DNA from: Thermoplasmata archaeon
GTDB taxonomy: Archaea; Thermoplasmatota; Thermoplasmata; Halarchaeoplasmatales; Halarchaeoplasmataceae
Length of the DNA: 56,598 nt
Reading direction: 5' to 3'
NCBI GenBank assembly: GCA_003560595.1
Contig: PWKY01000063.1
Location: forward strand, 1-56,598
Shown: piece after piece, positions 8,589 to 16,287 of the stretch
Position numbering within the stretch: the first letter of the stretch is position 1
How the letters are laid out: every line of letters begins with the position of its first letter
Made by a program: the position numbers and the translations under genes
Notes under the pieces: model-generated
Seen by the model: only the letters and a program-made list of their open reading frames with translations
What the model was told of the DNA's origin: nothing
The model's database searches: none

Positions 8589-9301
8589 ATGATCCCGACC
8601 TCCGGTATCTCTATCACTGGCTTATCTTCTCCTACTATGAAGACATAATCCTCAGTGGTTGTGATCCCCTCTTCAAAATGTACTAGGTTGGGCTTTGAGC
8701 TCTTTACGATCTCGTATGATTTGACTTTACCTAGCTCGCCGATATGTTTACCCCCGGTAATTATCGCTAATGATCCGGTTTTAAAGGGTAACTTTTCCAT
8801 AATCAATTGTTCGGGTATTTCGATCTTTAAAACATCCTTGGTTTTGTGTGCATTTGCATCTTCACTACGAATGTTTCGCCCATCGTGGAGATTATATTGA
8901 ACCTCTCCATTTTTCAATATGGTCTTGTTCTCGACACGGCACAACTTCCATTTTTCCTGTCCCTCTGAGATCGGGACGAGTCGAATTTTACCATGTTGAT
9001 CAAACATCAATCTAAAATGCTCTTTTATCTCAGGTATGGATATAACATCCATGAGACCGATGGGGGCCTTGTGATCGGTTGCCGGTTTCCCATCTACCAA
9101 AACTTTACGCTCACCGATGATACGCTTAGCTTCACGAGCTGTGTTGGCATACCCCAGAATATCTCTAACTAGAACTAACAAAGGTACGCTTTTATCTTTG
9201 GTGTGCTTCCCTGGTCTTACTTTGGGCGCCCAGTGGTACTGTTTAGTAGGGATACCCCACATTTTAGAGGGACTATTGTATCTCTTATTATGCTTGCTCA
9301 T
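8585..9301 (-). CDS. rps4e: 30S ribosomal protein S4e
   Basis: Archaeal/eukaryotic protein eS4, 238 residues. It has an N-terminal S4-like RNA-binding domain (VLVRDILGYANTAREAKRIIGERKVLVDGKPATD), a central domain, and a C-terminal KOW motif (GSLAIITGGKHIGELGKVKS). It overlaps rpl24 by 4 nt and rpl5 by 4 nt. Stop TGA. Confidence 0.95.
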   Translation of the reverse strand: MSKHNKRYNSPSKMWGIPTKQYHWAPKVRPGKHTKDKSVPLLVLVRDILGYANTAREAKRIIGERKVLVDGKPATDHKAPIGLMDVISIPEIKEHFRLMFDQHGKIRLVPISEGQEKWKLCRVENKTILKNGEVQYNLHDGRNIRSEDANAHKTKDVLKIEIPEQLIMEKLPFKTGSLAIITGGKHIGELGKVKSYEIVKSSKPNLVHFEEGITTTEDYVFIVGEDKPVIEIPEVGII

Positions 9302-9666
9302 TTGTTACCCTCCTTTTGAAATTTTTGAATTTTTTCTTTACGCAAAGGATCTGAAAGTTCTAACTTTCTGATACGCAGATTCGATGGATGAACTCCATAA
9401 GGAACCTTTGCCTCGTCTGCTTTTTGAACCGTAACATCCTCAACATAGACTTTATAGTTACGTCTATCAACTTTAGCTACCTTGTCAACATGACCTTTAA
9501 AGGAACCCCTCATAACTTCTACTTCATCTCCTTTTTTGATAGGTATGCTGCGAGTACCGTATTTTTCTCTCAATTTATCACTTAAAGTAGATGACATGAT
9601 CTTTCTGCGTTTATGATGGGGGGCGTTTTCCAGTCTTTTTCTCTGTTTTCTAGCCTTTTTGCTCAT
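9298..9666 (-). CDS. rpl24: 50S ribosomal protein L24
   Basis: Protein uL24, an assembly initiator of the 50S subunit. 122 residues, with an archaeal N-terminal extension (QRKRLENAPHHKRRKIMSS) and a KOW motif (IKKGDEVEVMRGSFKGHVDKV). It follows rpl14 by 10 nt and overlaps rps4e. Stop TGA. Confidence 0.95.
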   Translation of the reverse strand: MSKKARKQRKRLENAPHHKRRKIMSSTLSDKLREKYGTRSIPIKKGDEVEVMRGSFKGHVDKVAKVDRRNYKVYVEDVTVQKADEAKVPYGVHPSNLRIRKLELSDPLRKEKIQKFQKEGNK

Positions 9667-9676
9667 TTAAATCACC

Positions 9677-10075
9677 CTAGACTATCATCGATGCGGTGGA
9701 CCCTATCCTCGGCCACCTCTCTGCTGCTTCCCGGGCAATAGGCCCTTTGATCTCAGATCCTTTAGTGTCTCCGTTTTCGTGAGTAAGTACAACCGCATTA
9801 TCTTCAAACTGTATCATAGTTCCATCTGAACGTCTGAATGATTGTTTTTGCCTAACTATCACGGCCCTTGTTAGCTCCCTCTTCATCTCGGGGGTACCTT
9901 TGATCACTGAAACTACTATCTGATCTCCAACTCCTGCCTTAGGATATCGCCGATGTACACCGTGGTAATTGATCACAGATACAGTTCTAACTATCTTTGC
10001 ACCTGTGTTATCGATGCATTTTAATTTACTCCCAACAGGAAGTCCTCTTGTTTGCCTTCCCGCGATTCCCTTCAT
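9677..10075 (-). CDS. rpl14: 50S ribosomal protein L14
   Basis: Protein uL14 at the 30S-50S interface (bridge B5), 132 residues. It contains LKCIDNTGAKIVRTVSV, KAGVGDQIVVSVIKGTPEMK and ends RWPRIGSTASMIV, the expected C-terminus. The stop is TAG. Because the protein ends exactly where other L14 proteins end, this amber codon is good evidence that TAG terminates translation in this organism. Start overlaps rps17 (ATGA). Confidence 0.96.
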   Translation of the reverse strand: MKGIAGRQTRGLPVGSKLKCIDNTGAKIVRTVSVINYHGVHRRYPKAGVGDQIVVSVIKGTPEMKRELTRAVIVRQKQSFRRSDGTMIQFEDNAVVLTHENGDTKGSEIKGPIAREAAERWPRIGSTASMIV

Positions 10076-10413
10076 TTCAGTTCCTCCTTTTCAATTACAA
10101 CATAAGATATGCTCTTACTCAGAGGTCTACATTCCATTATCCTTACTTTATCCCCTGTCTCTACATCCATACATGGTGGTAAGTGGGCGGAATAATGTTT
10201 TCTTCTTTTTTCATATCTCTCGTATTTTTTTATCGGGTGAAGATAATCCCTTCGGACTACTGTTGAGCCATCCATCTTCTTTGACTCGATAACACCCGAT
10301 AAAATCTGGCCTCTAACGGGTAGATCACCGTGATATGGACAGTTTTTGTCCTGGCATTCTCGTTCAGGGGGAACTGTGTTCACCCCGATATCTCTTACTT
10401 CATTATCTGACAT
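10072..10413 (-). CDS. rps17: 30S ribosomal protein S17
   Basis: Protein uS17, an OB-fold 16S rRNA binder. 113 residues with the archaeal N-terminal extension (ECQDKNCPYHGDLPVRGQ), which holds a Cys pair also seen in other archaea, followed by the core with HLPPCMDVETGDKVRIMECRP. It is followed directly by rpl14 and preceded by the RNase P subunit gene. Stop TGA. Confidence 0.95.
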   Translation of the reverse strand: MSDNEVRDIGVNTVPPERECQDKNCPYHGDLPVRGQILSGVIESKKMDGSTVVRRDYLHPIKKYERYEKRRKHYSAHLPPCMDVETGDKVRIMECRPLSKSISYVVIEKEELK

Positions 10414-10420
10414 GATATCA

Positions 10421-10690
10421 TCAACCTAACCTTTTGATCCTATCTTCGGGTCTAAACATCAATCGATCGCCGACCAACGTTTCAGTCCCGTTTTTCATTT
10501 CGGCGCTAAAGATATTACCCTTTTTTGGGATGATCTTCGAAACGCCTTTACAATTTACTAGCAGTGTTTTCATTGTTTCATCAACGATCTTACCTTTTAT
10601 ACGAAGGTATCCCCGATGTTTACTATCTACTACAGATACGTAGCTACCTATCAGTTCCTGTTGATATGGACTGCCAGTTTTATTTTTCAT
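10421..10690 (-). CDS. rnp1: RNase P protein component 1 (Rpp29/Pop4)
   Basis: Protein subunit of archaeal RNase P, which matures the tRNA 5' end. 89 residues in an Sm-like barrel: ELIGSYVSVVDSKHRGYLRIKGKIVDET, a central LLVNCKG, and GDRLMFRPEDRIKRLG at the end. The gene sits between aIF1 and rps17, its conserved place in archaea. Stop TGA. Confidence 0.92.
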   Translation of the reverse strand: MKNKTGSPYQQELIGSYVSVVDSKHRGYLRIKGKIVDETMKTLLVNCKGVSKIIPKKGNIFSAEMKNGTETLVGDRLMFRPEDRIKRLG

Positions 10691-10691
10691 T

Positions 10692-10994
10692 TTATCTTAT
10701 CTCCACAGGGAAACCCTTTGACTCAAGATAGCTTTTAACTTTGTCTATGTGGTTGCCCTGAAGTTCTATACGACCGTTCTTTGCCGTTCCACCGGCCGCG
10801 CACTTACCTTTAAGTTCGCTGGCCAGTTCGTCTATGTCTATGTCACTTTCGTCTATACCATCTACGATAGTCATCTTTTTACCATAACGTCTGGTGTCGG
10901 TATAGAGTATTATCTCCTGCTGTTCCCTAGCTATATCTTCGCAAATGCATATTTCATTAGGTAAACCACAGGTGGGACATACAGTTTCAGGCAT
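10692..10994 (-). CDS. Translation initiation factor aIF1 (SUI1 family)
   Basis: Archaeal homologue of eIF1 that monitors start codon selection on the 30S subunit. 100 residues. The N-terminus has the Cys motifs [13 protein letters not shown], and the SUI1 domain has [12 protein letters not shown] and [21 protein letters not shown]. Start and stop abut the neighbours: the rpl29 TAA overlaps by one base, and rnp1 begins two bases after its TAA. Confidence 0.94.
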   Translation of the reverse strand: MPETVCPTCGLPNEICICEDIAREQQEIILYTDTRRYGKKMTIVDGIDESDIDIDELASELKGKCAAGGTAKNGRIELQGNHIDKVKSYLESKGFPVEIR

Positions 10995-11209
10995 TAATTT
11001 CCTCCTTCTTCTTTTTTGTTTTCATTCATGACCGTAAGTATTCTAGCGATGTTCTTTTTTAAAGCCTTGATCCTTCCTGGACTCTCGGGAGCACCACCCA
11101 TCGCGGCCTGCCCTCGATCATGGAATAGTTCTCCTCTCATCTCTTTGAGCTTTTCTTTTTTTTCTTCATCGCTCATAAGTCTTATTTCTTCAGTTTTAAG
11201 CAGAGGCAT
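10994..11209 (-). CDS. rpl29: 50S ribosomal protein L29
   Basis: Protein uL29 at the exit tunnel rim, 71 residues, an antiparallel helical pair: [27 protein letters not shown], then [19 protein letters not shown]. The start overlaps the end of rps3 by 14 nt, showing that the long S3 tail is translated right up to the neighbour. Stop TAA. Confidence 0.94.
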   Translation of the reverse strand: MPLLKTEEIRLMSDEEKKEKLKEMRGELFHDRGQAAMGGAPESPGRIKALKKNIARILTVMNENKKEEGGN

Positions 11210-12419
11210 CGTCTTTCACCTCGTTTTCATCATCTTCTTCATCAGCCTTCTCAACCTCGGGTTCAACCTTTTCTTTAGGATCTTCTTTCTTTGAATCCTT
11301 TTTCTCGGCTTTCTTTACCTTGGGTTCAACCCTTTCCTTAGGATCTTCTTTCTTTGAATCCTCTTTCTCGGCCTTCTTTACCTTGGGTTCAACCCTTTCC
11401 TTAGGATCTTCTTTCTTTGAATCCTCTTTCTCGGCCTTCTTTACCTTAGGTTCAACCTTTTCTTTAGGATCTTCTTTCTTTGAATCCTTTTCCTCGCCCT
11501 TCTTTACCTTGGGTTCAACCTTTTCTTTAGGATCTTCTTTCTTCGAATCCTTTTTCTCGGCCTTCTTTACCTTAGGTTCAACCTTTTCTTTAGGATCTTC
11601 TTTCTTTGAATCCTTTTCCTCGGCCTTCTTTACCTCGGCCTTCTTTACCTTGGGTTCAACCTTTTCTTTAGGATCTTCTTTCTTCGAATCCTTTTTCTCG
11701 GCCTTCTCAACCTTGGGTTCAACCCTTTCTTTTGACTTTTCCTCTTCAGGCTGTTTTTCTTTCTCGGGATCCTTAACTTGATCCACAGGTGAATCTTTCT
11801 CTTCTTTTGATTTATCATCCAACTTTGGAGCACTGACATCGATTTCATCAGGTAATCTTGCATTTGGATCCATGATCTGAACGGTCACACCGATCACACC
11901 AAGCTTAACTTTGGCAGTTGCAAATCCCTCATGCATCCACTTCTTTTCCTCCTCACCACAGTGCTTGATATGCCCGTCTACAAACTTTTCTACACGATGT
12001 CTAGGTCCAGTGATCTTTCCAGATAAAATGATCTGACAACCTCTAGCACCAGATTGTAATATGCGTCTGACAGTGGAGTGCCCGGCTCTTCTAAAATGCC
12101 ATCCCCTTTCTAAAGAATTAGCAAGTTTGGACGCCATTATCTGAGGATTGAGCTCTGGAACGTTAACTTCTTGAACTTCGATCTGAGGATTGTCAAAGTT
12201 GAATTTCTCTTGGACATCGGAGGTAAGTTTACGGATATTCCTACCCTTCCTTCCGATAACTAAAGCTGGACGTTCTATATGTAGAGTGATACGTGTTCCC
12301 ATAGGTGTTCTCGATACTTCACACCCTCCAAATCCGGCTCTATCAGTTTTGTCCTTGAGGTACTCTTTTAGCAATACACGGTTCATCTTTTCATTTATAA
12401 ATTTCTTTTCACTAGCCAA
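11196..12419 (-). CDS. rps3: 30S ribosomal protein S3 with a long repetitive KE-rich C-terminal tail
   Basis: Protein uS3 at the mRNA entry channel. Residues 1-200 form the usual KH domain (ERPALVIGRKGRNIRKL) and C-terminal S3 domain (GHSTVRRILQSGARGCQIILSGKI, ending VQIMDPNARLPDEIDV). Residues 205-407 are an extra tail made almost wholly of Lys, Glu, Asp, Pro, Val and Ala. It is built from seven copies of a 20-residue unit of the type DSKKEDPKEKVEPKVKKAEK, plus a partial copy and an acidic end. Archaeal S3 is usually about 200-260 residues, so the tail nearly doubles it. It is in frame and terminates inside rpl29, so it is probably expressed as a disordered polyampholyte. Confidence 0.93.
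   Translation of the reverse strand: MASEKKFINEKMNRVLLKEYLKDKTDRAGFGGCEVSRTPMGTRITLHIERPALVIGRKGRNIRKLTSDVQEKFNFDNPQIEVQEVNVPELNPQIMASKLANSLERGWHFRRAGHSTVRRILQSGARGCQIILSGKITGPRHRVEKFVDGHIKHCGEEEKKWMHEGFATAKVKLGVIGVTVQIMDPNARLPDEIDVSAPKLDDKSKEEKDSPVDQVKDPEKEKQPEEEKSKERVEPKVEKAEKKDSKKEDPKEKVEPKVKKAEVKKAEEKDSKKEDPKEKVEPKVKKAEKKDSKKEDPKEKVEPKVKKGEEKDSKKEDPKEKVEPKVKKAEKEDSKKEDPKERVEPKVKKAEKEDSKKEDPKERVEPKVKKAEKKDSKKEDPKEKVEPEVEKADEEDDENEVKDDASA
11250..11740 (-). repeat. 60-bp tandem repeat encoding the S3 tail
   Basis: About seven consecutive 60-bp units plus a partial one, nearly identical at the DNA level (core on the plus strand: TTCTTTAGGATCTTCTTTCT). One unit carries a 15-bp extra piece that repeats KKAEV. 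The high identity suggests recent expansion by slippage or unequal recombination. Copy number may be mis-assembled. Confidence 0.9.
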
Positions 12420-12421
12420 AA

Positions 12422-12868
12422 TCAGTCCTCCTTCTTTTCTAAGATAATTTCAATATTAGTTGTTTTACGATTGAAAGGAGAGCTTCGTCCAAACGCACGG
12501 GAACGATACCCCTTTATCACTTGCCCTTGGTGTGCACAAAGAGAAAGTATATGCATCTCATCAGCATCTAACCCCTTGTCTTCTGCATTACTCTGTGCTT
12601 CTTCTATCAGGTACTTGATCTTCTTGGCGGCCTTTACAGGGTAGCCGCTGGGGCCTGCGCCTTTGTGGTGTGAGGCACTCTTCTTGTGCCGCTTGTAAGG
12701 TACCGCTCTTTTCTTCTCGATAACTTCGTCAAGCATATTGAGTGCGGCCCCTACGTTTTTCCCCCTAAGCATATTACACAACTCTACCGATTTTTTTGGA
12801 GAGATATGCATATCCCTTCCATATGCCTTGGATGTTGTTTCCGGGTCCGTTTCCATAGTATATCCCAT
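12422..12868 (-). CDS. rpl22: 50S ribosomal protein L22
   Basis: Protein uL22, which lines the peptide exit tunnel. 148 residues, archaeal form. Conserved segments are DMHISPKKSVELCNMLRGKNV and GYPVKAAKKIKYLIEEAQSNAEDKGLD, with the beta-hairpin region GQVIKGYRSRAFGRSSPFNRKTTNIEI. A gap of 2 nt separates it from rps3. Stop TGA. Confidence 0.95.
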   Translation of the reverse strand: MGYTMETDPETTSKAYGRDMHISPKKSVELCNMLRGKNVGAALNMLDEVIEKKRAVPYKRHKKSASHHKGAGPSGYPVKAAKKIKYLIEEAQSNAEDKGLDADEMHILSLCAHQGQVIKGYRSRAFGRSSPFNRKTTNIEIILEKKED

Positions 12869-12878
12869 ATAATCTACC

Positions 12879-13295
12879 TCATTTCAACGGTATATATTTA
12901 GATGACCTTGTTGCACCCACACCAGGTCCAGAATGTTGGACACCTCTTCGAGTCAATGCAAATTCGCCTAGGAAATGACCGATCATCTCAGGTTCGATTT
13001 TTACCTCTTTGAACTCTTTACCATCATAAACAGCGATAGTTTTTCCAACAAACTGAGGAAGTATAACCATCTCTCGTCTATGGGTTCGGTATATGTCCTT
13101 CTCCTTATTTTGGATCGTTTCTAGGAACGTTCTTTCTTCCTGGTTAAGACCTCGATTTAAGGACCTTCGTGCCCTGGCGGGCAGGACCTTCTTTAATTCC
13201 TTTAGCGACATAGACTTGAGTTCCTTTAAATCATATCCTCTATATTGGAACTCCTTCTTCCTTCGTGCCCTTATTCGCCTCTTCTTTTTAGCCAT
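12879..13295 (-). CDS. rps19: 30S ribosomal protein S19
   Basis: Protein uS19 of the 30S head, 138 residues with an archaeal N-terminal extension. Conserved segments: YRTHRREMVILPQFVGKTIAVYDGKEFK and IGHFLGEFALTRRGVQHSGPGVGATRSSKYIPLK. It is in the same frame as rpl2 and separated from its TAG by two codons, so readthrough of that TAG would fuse L2 to S19. Confidence 0.95.
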   Translation of the reverse strand: MAKKKRRIRARRKKEFQYRGYDLKELKSMSLKELKKVLPARARRSLNRGLNQEERTFLETIQNKEKDIYRTHRREMVILPQFVGKTIAVYDGKEFKEVKIEPEMIGHFLGEFALTRRGVQHSGPGVGATRSSKYIPLK

Positions 13296-13301
13296 AAAGA
13301 T

Positions 13302-14036
13302 CTACCTCTTTTTATCTCTAGCTTCTTTTTTCTTCTTCTTCCGAGTCTTTTTCGAAGATATCCGCCCAACCTTTCTTCCAGGTGGTGCGTTGGAGGAAAC
13401 CGTTGATGGTACACCCACATGCTGATGGTCTCCACCACCATGAGGATGGCTTACTGCATTCATGGCTATTCCTCTAACTTTTACTGGATCCTTCGCCCTT
13501 GATTTATAAGTGTGATATTTCTTACCCGCCTTCGCAAAGGGTTTATCTTTGTGTCCCCCTCCAGCAACTATACCTATCGTTGCCCTACTGCGCGAATCGA
13601 TTCTTTTAAATGAATCTGAAGGCATCTTTAACGTGGTCATTTTTTTACCGTGGGAGATAATGATCGCGTATGTGCCAGGAGAACGGACTAACCTACCTTT
13701 GTCCAATGGTTCGATCTCTACGTTATGTACATAAGTTCCGACAGGTATACGCCTAAGTGGAAGAACGTTGCTACGTTTAGGAGGTGCATCTGGACCGATC
13801 TTTATATTCTGCCCCTCTCTTAAACCATAATTTGCCAGCATAAAGCAAGTCTCTCCATTGTCGAATTCGATTTCTGCCAAAGGTGTAGCTCTCCCGGGAG
13901 AATGATGTAGTTTTATGACCTCGCCTTCTGCCTCTTGAGATCTTGGATACCCTGGTTTTGCAAGGTGTCTATGGCTCGGGGAACGATAAGTGGGGGATCC
14001 ACGTCCTCTTCTTTGAGGTATGATTCTTTTTCCCAT
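13302..14036 (-). CDS. rpl2: 50S ribosomal protein L2
   Basis: Protein uL2, needed for subunit association and the peptidyl transferase centre. 244 residues. It contains the conserved histidine-bearing segment MNAVSHPHGGGDHQHVG close to the active centre, GRATPLAEIEFDNGE and a basic tail. Stop is TAG at the expected C-terminus, another case where amber behaves as a true stop. Confidence 0.96.
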   Translation of the reverse strand: MGKRIIPQRRGRGSPTYRSPSHRHLAKPGYPRSQEAEGEVIKLHHSPGRATPLAEIEFDNGETCFMLANYGLREGQNIKIGPDAPPKRSNVLPLRRIPVGTYVHNVEIEPLDKGRLVRSPGTYAIIISHGKKMTTLKMPSDSFKRIDSRSRATIGIVAGGGHKDKPFAKAGKKYHTYKSRAKDPVKVRGIAMNAVSHPHGGGDHQHVGVPSTVSSNAPPGRKVGRISSKKTRKKKKKEARDKKR

Positions 14037-14037
14037 C

Positions 14038-14307
14038 TTAGAACACCCCTATCCTCATACCGATCTCCTCTGCTGAATCTTCCTCGGAGAATGTAACTAA
14101 AGCCTTTTTTCCTCTTTTATCTATACGTGTATTTACTTTGATAACCGTTACTTCAAAGAGCTCTTCAATCGCATCCTTTATCTGGTTCTTGTTTGCTTTC
14201 ATATCCACAAGGAACTGCAATTTATTCTCTTCTTCCATCAATATCATGGTTTTTTCTGTCACTGATGGGTGAAGTATAACTTTGTACGGAGTGTCATATT
14301 CTACCAT
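14038..14307 (-). CDS. rpl23: 50S ribosomal protein L23
   Basis: Protein uL23, the docking site for SRP and the Sec channel at the tunnel exit. 89 residues: YKVILHPSVTEKTMILMEEENKLQFLVDMKANKNQIKDAIEELF. I chose ATG 14307 because GGAGGT lies 8 nt upstream within the end of rpl4; a TTG at 14316 is in frame and less likely. Stop TAA. Confidence 0.94.
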   Translation of the reverse strand: MVEYDTPYKVILHPSVTEKTMILMEEENKLQFLVDMKANKNQIKDAIEELFEVTVIKVNTRIDKRGKKALVTFSEEDSAEEIGMRIGVF

Positions 14308-14309
14308 CT

Positions 14310-15074
14310 TTACCAACCTCCTACTTGATTTAGGGAACGTACGCTGAACAATGTTAGCCGCCCTATATTACCACCGGGAGCAAGATCCTCCACGGTTACT
14401 TGATCTGGAGTCCTGACATCTACACCTGGAAGGTTCGAAAACGACCTTATGCCTTCACTATCGTTGGGAAGTATTACCAGAAGGCTTTTTGGTGATTTGT
14501 ATCGTCTGTTCCTCATCTTGCCTTTACCTGCACGGATCTTCTTACCTTTCTTAGCCCTTTCTACGTCGTCCCATAGCCCTAGTGACATTAAAAAATCGAT
14601 TGCTTCTTTAGTAGTTTTTATGTTTTCAGCGGACTTATCCATAACTATGGGTAAAGACAATCCCTTTTTGCTGATATTATGCCCTCTTTTAACTACTAGA
14701 TTTTTATCAGTGGTAGCAGCTAAAGCTGATCTACGCGCTTTTGCACGTTCTTTAGCGTTCATCTTTTTGCCCAAATCCTTCTCTACCTTTGGGGGATGTG
14801 CTCTTCTACCGCCAACGTTGTTTGGAGATTCAGCAGCTCTGTTACCATACTGAGTCAATCTCTGAACACGGGCTATACCTCTTCCTTTACCTGGGTTTGA
14901 CACAGCGTGTCTCATACCTGCTTTAGGAGATGGCCCATAAGGCTGTCTCCTGTTCGCCTGCATCGAAACGACCGCCCTATGTATTATATCCGGACGTATC
15001 TCTTCATGGAATGGTGCCGGAAGATCGACATCCCCTTTCTTTTTACCTTCTAAGTTGAAAACTTTAACCTTCAT
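14310..15074 (-). CDS. rpl4: 50S ribosomal protein L4
   Basis: Protein uL4 (archaeal/eukaryotic L1e type), 254 residues, lining the exit tunnel. It has the long basic loop RRQPYGPSPKAGMRHAVSNPGKGRGIARVQR and the C-terminal PGVDVRTPDQVTVEDLAPGG. The spacing to rpl3 is 3 nt. Stop TAA. Confidence 0.95.
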   Translation of the reverse strand: MKVKVFNLEGKKKGDVDLPAPFHEEIRPDIIHRAVVSMQANRRQPYGPSPKAGMRHAVSNPGKGRGIARVQRLTQYGNRAAESPNNVGGRRAHPPKVEKDLGKKMNAKERAKARRSALAATTDKNLVVKRGHNISKKGLSLPIVMDKSAENIKTTKEAIDFLMSLGLWDDVERAKKGKKIRAGKGKMRNRRYKSPKSLLVILPNDSEGIRSFSNLPGVDVRTPDQVTVEDLAPGGNIGRLTLFSVRSLNQVGGW

Positions 15075-15077
15075 CGA

Positions 15078-16076
15078 TTAGGCCCCCTGTTTGGATTCTG
15101 TTGAAATATACGTGATCTCTGGTTCTCTGACTTCCACTCCACCTATTCTAACTGGATCCCTCATAACTACAACACGTTTTGAAGGTCCAGGTATGGAGCC
15201 ATGTATGAGTACATATGGGTTTCTTACTTCGCCGTACTTGACGAACCCACCATTGGGAGTAACATCTTCACCGTTATCTCCTACCTTTAGAACACGTTTG
15301 TTGTACTCAGTCCTTTGATGGAAACCGGTCTGACCGGCCTGAGGTACGGTAGGTCGTATGTATCCAGGGATGAATACACCGGTGGTACCGATATTCCTTC
15401 TGGATTTACTGTTTTTGTGAGATAACAATTTCACACCCCATCGTTTAACATGTCCTTGAGTACCCTTCCCCTTAGTTATCGCCGATACATCGACCATGGC
15501 ACCGGTTTCAGCGAAATCTTCGTACTGAACTTCCTTTCCCAGCATATTCTTGCCGAATTCGATCCTTTCGGGTATAGTTCCTCCACCTATCCTGACTTCG
15601 AGTATATCTGGGGTTTTACGGGGTACTCCCGAAACCATCTCGGGATTGGTGTGTACGATAGCACGAACTTCGTCAACCTCTGCCTCCTCTATATTTTTCC
15701 ACATCTCCTTGGTTTTGAATTTCTTAGGGATCGGAAAACGCTTTCTTACCTTTTTATTAACGTTGTTCGCCCATACTTCGCCCATAGTTTGAAGCCCTTC
15801 GTGAGTTTCACGATAGAATCTTAGCCCACATACTGAGACTGGAGGAGTTTCCACAACTGTGACCGGAACCCTAACTTCTTGGCTAGAAGTTGTACTCGTT
15901 GGTCGGTAATCTACCACGAAAGCGTGGGTCATACCTGCTTTAAAGCCTGGGAAACCCTGTAATTTTGGTCCTTCTTTCACTTCTGGCCATGATCTGATCT
16001 TTGGGGTCATTGCTGCCGCTCTTTTACGGGGAGAATACCCCATCGAACCTCTGCGTGGGTGATGTTTGTCTGGCAT
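15078..16076 (-). CDS. rpl3: 50S ribosomal protein L3
   Basis: Protein uL3, an early assembly protein reaching the peptidyl transferase centre; 332 residues, archaeal size. It begins PDKHHPRRGSMGYSPRKRA and contains KGKGTQGHVKRWGVKLLSHKNSKSRRNIG and GQTGFHQRTEYNKRVLKVGDNGE. It is the first gene of the ribosomal unit in this window and has an unusually long leader of about 160 nt. GAGGT lies 6 nt before the ATG. Stop TAA. Confidence 0.96.
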   Translation of the reverse strand: MPDKHHPRRGSMGYSPRKRAAAMTPKIRSWPEVKEGPKLQGFPGFKAGMTHAFVVDYRPTSTTSSQEVRVPVTVVETPPVSVCGLRFYRETHEGLQTMGEVWANNVNKKVRKRFPIPKKFKTKEMWKNIEEAEVDEVRAIVHTNPEMVSGVPRKTPDILEVRIGGGTIPERIEFGKNMLGKEVQYEDFAETGAMVDVSAITKGKGTQGHVKRWGVKLLSHKNSKSRRNIGTTGVFIPGYIRPTVPQAGQTGFHQRTEYNKRVLKVGDNGEDVTPNGGFVKYGEVRNPYVLIHGSIPGPSKRVVVMRDPVRIGGVEVREPEITYISTESKQGA

Positions 16077-16121
16077 AATAATACCTCTATCATCTTTTTT
16101 AGCGTTATCGCAATGGATGAG

Positions 16122-16214
16122 CTAAATCATTACAGGCACAAATGATGCACCGAAGATGCTCTTTCCTTCTCCCGACCGTGACACCTTATATTGGGTTCCT
16201 AAAGGATTGCCCAT
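16122..16214 (-). other. Possible 30-codon upstream ORF in the L3 leader
   Basis: Between the putative promoter and rpl3 the leader holds an ORF of 30 codons that starts MGNPLGTQYKVSRSGEGKS and ends TAG. It is in frame with rpl3, 15 codons upstream. No good ribosome binding site precedes its ATG. A hairpin ATCATT-TGTGCCTGT-AATGAT lies at its 3' end. It may be an attenuator-type leader, the binding site of an autoregulating ribosomal protein, or chance. Confidence 0.3.
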
Positions 16215-16258
16215 TGTGTCTGGTCAAGATGCGATGTAGAACCTCATTAAAGGGGTGG

Positions 16259-16270
16259 TTTATTTAAATG
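16259..16270 (-). promoter_or_regulatory. TATA box of the ribosomal protein operon
   Basis: Minus-strand CATTTAAATAAA lies about 185 nt upstream of the L3 start, in the short gap downstream of the deacetylase gene. Transcription would begin near 16235, leaving a leader of roughly 160 nt. Confidence 0.6.
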
Positions 16271-16287
16271 TAACGGTTGCGCAGGCT

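Noticed and set aside
11320-11781. Open plus-strand frame of 153 codons rich in Ser/Phe
   Set aside because: It is the antisense shadow of the S3 repeat tail; the repeat keeps all frames open.
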